From the NCBI GenBank assembly GCA_946187365.1, contig CAMHRD010000016.1, positions 1 to 10,603 of the forward strand: 10,603 nucleotides of DNA, in the 5' to 3' direction. Position numbers and translations under genes: made by a program. Positions 8,310 to 10,603 of the stretch are shown in pieces. Position 1 is the first letter of the stretch, and every line of letters begins with the position of its first letter. Source of the stretch: an uncultured Bacteroidales bacterium (lineage in GTDB: Bacteria; Bacteroidota; Bacteroidia; Bacteroidales; UBA932). Below the pieces are notes generated by a model. The model worked only from the letters and a program-made list of their open reading frames with translations, had not been told where the DNA came from and made no database searches.

Positions 8310-9566
8310 ATGGACATTTTTGAAAGAATACAACAGAACGAGGGCGGTCCTCTGGGGCAGTATCGTAAAAGAGCTAAAGGCTACTTCATGTTCCCTAAAT
8401 TGGAGGGTGAAATTCAGCCTTATATGACATTCCAGGGTAAGAAGATGCTTACCTGGACATTCAACAACTATCTGGGGCTTGCAAACGATCCTGAAGTTAG
8501 AAAAGCAGATGCAGAGGCTGCTGCTAAGTGGGGACTCGCATATCCAATGGGCGCTAGAATGATGAGCGGCCACACCTCACTCCATGAGCAGCTGGAGAGA
8601 GAATTGGCTGAGTTTGAGTGCAAAGAGGATGCTTTCCTCTTCAACTTCGGATATCAGGGAATGATCTCCACACTGGATGCTCTCCTTACCAGAAGAGACG
8701 TTGTTGTATATGATGAAGAGTGCCATGCCTGCATTATGGACGGACTGAGACTTCACATGGGTTACAGAATGAAGTATGCTCACAACGATATTGCAGACTG
8801 CGAGAAGGTTCTCAACCGCGCAACAAAGCGTGCAGAGGAGCAGGGAGGCGGCGTACTCCTTGTAACTGAGGGAGTTTACGGAATGACCGGTGCTCTGGGA
8901 ATTCTGGATAAGATTGTTGAGCTCAAGAAAAAATATAAGTTCAGAGTTCTTATTGATGACGCTCACGGATTCGGAGTTATGGGCGCTCACGGAAGAGGAA
9001 CAAGTGAGGAGCTTCACTGCATGGAGGGCATAGACCTCTACTTTGGTGCATTTGCTAAGGCAATGGCTTCTATAGGAGGCTTTGTTGCAGGCCCTAAGGA
9101 TATCATCAACTACCTCAGATACAACCTTAGAAGTCAGATATATGCAAAGAGTCTTCCTATGCCTTTCGTAGAGGGTAACCTCAAGAGACTGGACCTCATC
9201 CGCAAGGGTGATGAGAGAAGAAAGCACCTCTTTGACGTTGCACGCGCACTGCAGAACGGCCTGAGAAAGATGGGCTATGACATTGGTCCTGCAGAGGCTT
9301 GCATCACTCCGGTATTTATCCACGGTACGGTTCCTGAGGCAACCAACATATTGGTAGACCTGAGAGAGAACTACAACATCTTCTGCTCTGTAGTTGTTTA
9401 TCCTGTTGTTCCTCAAGGCGTTATCATGTTCCGTCTCATCTGCACCCAGATGCACCAGATGGAGCACGTAGAGTACACACTCAAGGCATTTGCAGAGATT
9501 AAGGAGAAACATGCAAAGGGACTCTACAGCGGAAGCACAGACATTCAGGACAGAGCCATTGACTAA
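8310..9566 (+). CDS. PLP-dependent alpha-oxoamine synthase (serine palmitoyltransferase- or cysteate acyltransferase-like)
   Basis: A 418-residue fold-type I PLP enzyme of the alpha-oxoamine synthase family, which condenses an amino acid with an acyl thioester and releases CO2. Visible family landmarks are NNYLGLA, GARMMSGHTSLHEQLE (R83), the PLP-stacking H139 in ECHACIMDG, D216 and H219 in IDDAHGFG, and the Schiff-base lysine K250 in FAKAMASIGG. The next gene is an SDR reductase overlapping by one base. That pairing fits the first two steps of sphingolipid synthesis (serine palmitoyltransferase, Spt) or of sulfonolipid synthesis (cysteate acyltransferase, SulA/CFAT type). Both lipid classes are known in Bacteroidota. 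Glycine C-acetyltransferase and BioF are less likely given the reductase partner, but annotation by similarity alone could give those names. Some motif residues differ from classical Spt. It follows the peptidase by 27 bp with no promoter seen. Confidence 0.8.
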   Translation: MDIFERIQQNEGGPLGQYRKRAKGYFMFPKLEGEIQPYMTFQGKKMLTWTFNNYLGLANDPEVRKADAEAAAKWGLAYPMGARMMSGHTSLHEQLERELAEFECKEDAFLFNFGYQGMISTLDALLTRRDVVVYDEECHACIMDGLRLHMGYRMKYAHNDIADCEKVLNRATKRAEEQGGGVLLVTEGVYGMTGALGILDKIVELKKKYKFRVLIDDAHGFGVMGAHGRGTSEELHCMEGIDLYFGAFAKAMASIGGFVAGPKDIINYLRYNLRSQIYAKSLPMPFVEGNLKRLDLIRKGDERRKHLFDVARALQNGLRKMGYDIGPAEACITPVFIHGTVPEATNILVDLRENYNIFCSVVVYPVVPQGVIMFRLICTQMHQMEHVEYTLKAFAEIKEKHAKGLYSGSTDIQDRAID

Positions 9567-10390
9567 TGGGACGTTTTGACAATAAAGTAGTTATAGTGAC
9601 GGGGGCCAGTTCGGGAATCGGACTGGCCGCTGCGCGTCAGTTTGCAAGTGAAGGAGCAAGCGTTGTTCTTGCAGCCAGAAGTGCAGACAAGCTGAAGCAG
9701 ACCTTCTGTGAACTCTCTCATAAAGGACAGCAGGCCAACCGTTTCCTTGCCGTCCCTACAGACGTTACCAAAGAGGAGGATTGCAAGAGACTGATAGAGG
9801 CTACAATGCAGAAGTTTGGAAAGATAGACGTTCTTGTAAACAACGCCGGCATCTCAATGAGAGCCATGTTCAAGGATTTGGATCTCTCCGTCATCAAATC
9901 TCTGATGGATGTAAACTTCTGGGGAACCGTTTACTGCACCAAGTACGCCCTGCCTCACCTACTTGAGACCAAGGGAACCGTTGTGGGAGTCATATCCATT
10001 GCGGGCTTTAAGGGACTCCCTGCAAGAACCGGTTACTCCTCATCCAAGTTTGCAATCTACGGATTCCTGGATACCCTTAGAGTTGAGCACCTTAAAGACG
10101 GTCTCAACGTCCTGGTATTTGCTCCGGGATTCACCGCCTCCAACGTGAGGTTTGCCGCCCTTACGGCAGACGGAACCCCTCAGGGTCAGACCCCTAGAGA
10201 GGAGGGCAAGATGATGAGTGCAGAAACCTGCGCCAAGAAACTTACCAACGCAGTCTACAAGAGGAAGTCACAGGTGATCCTCACCCCTATCGGCAAACTA
10301 ACAGTTTACCTCAACAAGTTCTTCCCACGTCTTGTAGACCGCCTGGAATACAACTACATGAAAAAGGAACCCGATTCCCCTTTGAAATAA
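9566..10390 (+). CDS. Short-chain dehydrogenase, probable 3-ketosphinganine (or 3-ketocapnine) reductase
   Basis: A 274-residue classical SDR. The Rossmann nucleotide-binding motif TGASSGIG is at 12-19, NNAG at 92-95, catalytic Ser S144 (SIAG), and Y157-x3-K161 (YSSSK). R38 in AARS, at the end of the second beta strand, suggests NADPH preference. After the SDR core there is a basic C-terminal tail with a hydrophobic/aromatic stretch (LTVYLNKFFPRLVDRLEYNYM) that could touch the membrane, as in eukaryotic 3-ketodihydrosphingosine reductases. Its ATG shares one base with the synthase stop (TAATG at 9564-9568), so the two are probably translationally coupled. This context is the main reason for assigning reduction of the 3-keto long-chain base; the SDR family by itself is too broad to name a substrate. 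Confidence 0.75.
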   Translation: MGRFDNKVVIVTGASSGIGLAAARQFASEGASVVLAARSADKLKQTFCELSHKGQQANRFLAVPTDVTKEEDCKRLIEATMQKFGKIDVLVNNAGISMRAMFKDLDLSVIKSLMDVNFWGTVYCTKYALPHLLETKGTVVGVISIAGFKGLPARTGYSSSKFAIYGFLDTLRVEHLKDGLNVLVFAPGFTASNVRFAALTADGTPQGQTPREEGKMMSAETCAKKLTNAVYKRKSQVILTPIGKLTVYLNKFFPRLVDRLEYNYMKKEPDSPLK

Positions 10391-10403
10391 AGAAGGCACA
10401 AAA

Positions 10404-10484
10404 AACGGAGACCGTTAGAAAGCCGCAGGCAGGAGAGGTCTGGAGAGGGCTTCCTCTCCAGTCAGAGGAAAGTCCCTTTGGGCA
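10404..10484 (+). ncRNA. Structured 3' region resembling the 5' part of RNase P RNA (fragment or candidate small RNA)
   Basis: Downstream of the reductase lies a non-coding structured segment. It has a small hairpin (AACGG/CCGTT, 10404-10416), then GCCGC, then a perfect 9-bp hairpin CTGGAGAGG-GCTT-CCTCTCCAG at 10440-10461. AGAGGAAAGTCC follows at 10464-10475. The series 'GAGACC...GCCGC...P3-like hairpin...GAGGAAAGTCC' matches the order at the 5' end of bacterial RNase P RNA, where GAGGAAAGUCC is the conserved CR-I/P4 block. Only about 80 nt exist before the terminator, so the rest (specificity domain, CR-IV and CR-V) is missing. It cannot be a complete rnpB. It may be a remnant, a duplicated decoy, or an unrelated small RNA or 3' UTR element that resembles it by chance. 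Confidence 0.35.
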
Positions 10485-10485
10485 T

Positions 10486-10517
10486 AAAAAAAGCAGAGAA
10501 CAATCTCTGCTTTTTTT
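10486..10517. terminator. Bidirectional intrinsic terminator
   Basis: A perfect 7-bp GC-containing stem GCAGAGA/TCTCTGC (10493-10499 with 10504-10510) and ACAA loop, flanked by A7 on the left and T7 on the right. In the plus direction it ends the gyrB-to-reductase operon and the structured 3' region. In the minus direction it follows the tRNA-Leu 3' end by one nucleotide and gives a U7 tail, so it can serve both convergent units. Confidence 0.9.
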
Positions 10518-10518
10518 G

Positions 10519-10601
10519 TGCCCAGGACAAGAGTCGAACTTGCACACCATTGCTGGCACTAGTCCCTGAAACTAGCGTGTCTACCATTCCACCACCTGGG
10601 C
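10519..10601 (-). tRNA. tRNA-Leu (anticodon CAG)
   Basis: The minus strand folds as a complete class II tRNA of 83 nt without an encoded CCA. It has a perfect 7-bp acceptor stem (GCCCAGG with CCTGGGC) and discriminator A. The D-arm is GTG...CAC with TGGTAGA. The anticodon stem CTAGT/ACTAG encloses the loop TTCAGGG, so the anticodon CAG lies at plus positions 10566-10568. A long variable arm (GCCA-GCAA-TGGT) and a T-arm with TTCGACT loop complete it. The long variable arm, anticodon and discriminator A all fit leucine, reading CUG. The promoter lies outside the window; the terminator follows immediately. Confidence 0.95.
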
Positions 10602-10603
10602 AA

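Noticed and set aside
8577..9512. 311-codon open frame antisense to the oxoamine synthase
   Set aside because: The sense frame has complete family motifs. The antisense product has no recognisable domain and arises from codon bias.
10311..10559. Open frame on the minus strand across the operon end and terminator
   Set aside because: It runs through the tRNA-Leu, the terminator and the reductase C-terminus, and its product is low-complexity with no domain.

Overview
The window looks like chromosomal DNA from a member of the Bacteroidota, probably Bacteroidales-like. The evidence is a Bacteroides-type promoter (-33 TTG and -7 TAnnTTTG) in front of gyrB, A-rich leaders without Shine-Dalgarno motifs, a short GyrB of about 660 residues, an outer-membrane barrel ending in Phe, and an FtsE N-terminus of the Bacteroidota kind. 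Three predicted signal peptides also leave Gln at +1. No insertion sequence, phage gene or CRISPR array is visible, so this is mostly a core envelope, lipid and replication neighbourhood.

Layout. Positions 1-248 (minus) hold the N-terminal part of an FtsE-like ABC ATPase that runs off the left edge. A 54-bp gap separates it from a divergent two-gene unit. That unit encodes a large secreted TPR protein (303-3191) and, 21 bp later, an outer-membrane beta-barrel protein (3213-5090). A well-formed promoter overlapping the end of the barrel gene starts a second tight unit. This contains gyrB (5129-7120), a secreted M23/LytM peptidase with a LysM domain that overlaps gyrB by 8 nt (7113-8282), a PLP-dependent alpha-oxoamine synthase (8310-9566), and a short-chain dehydrogenase that overlaps the synthase by one base in TAATG (9566-10390). 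The right end holds a structured 3' region resembling the 5' part of RNase P RNA, a strong bidirectional terminator, and tRNA-Leu(CAG) on the minus strand.

How the genes work together. The synthase and dehydrogenase match the first two steps of long-chain base synthesis: condensation of an amino acid with a fatty acyl thioester, then reduction of the 3-keto product. The product could be a sphingoid base (serine as substrate) or the sulfonolipid base capnine (cysteate as substrate); the sequence alone does not decide. The M23 peptidase remodels peptidoglycan, and the TPR and barrel proteins are envelope components of unknown function. The right-hand operon therefore links DNA gyrase to envelope and lipid synthesis. 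The most interesting points are the atypical active-site motifs of the oxoamine synthase, its pairing with the reductase, and the rnpB-like fragment beside the tRNA.
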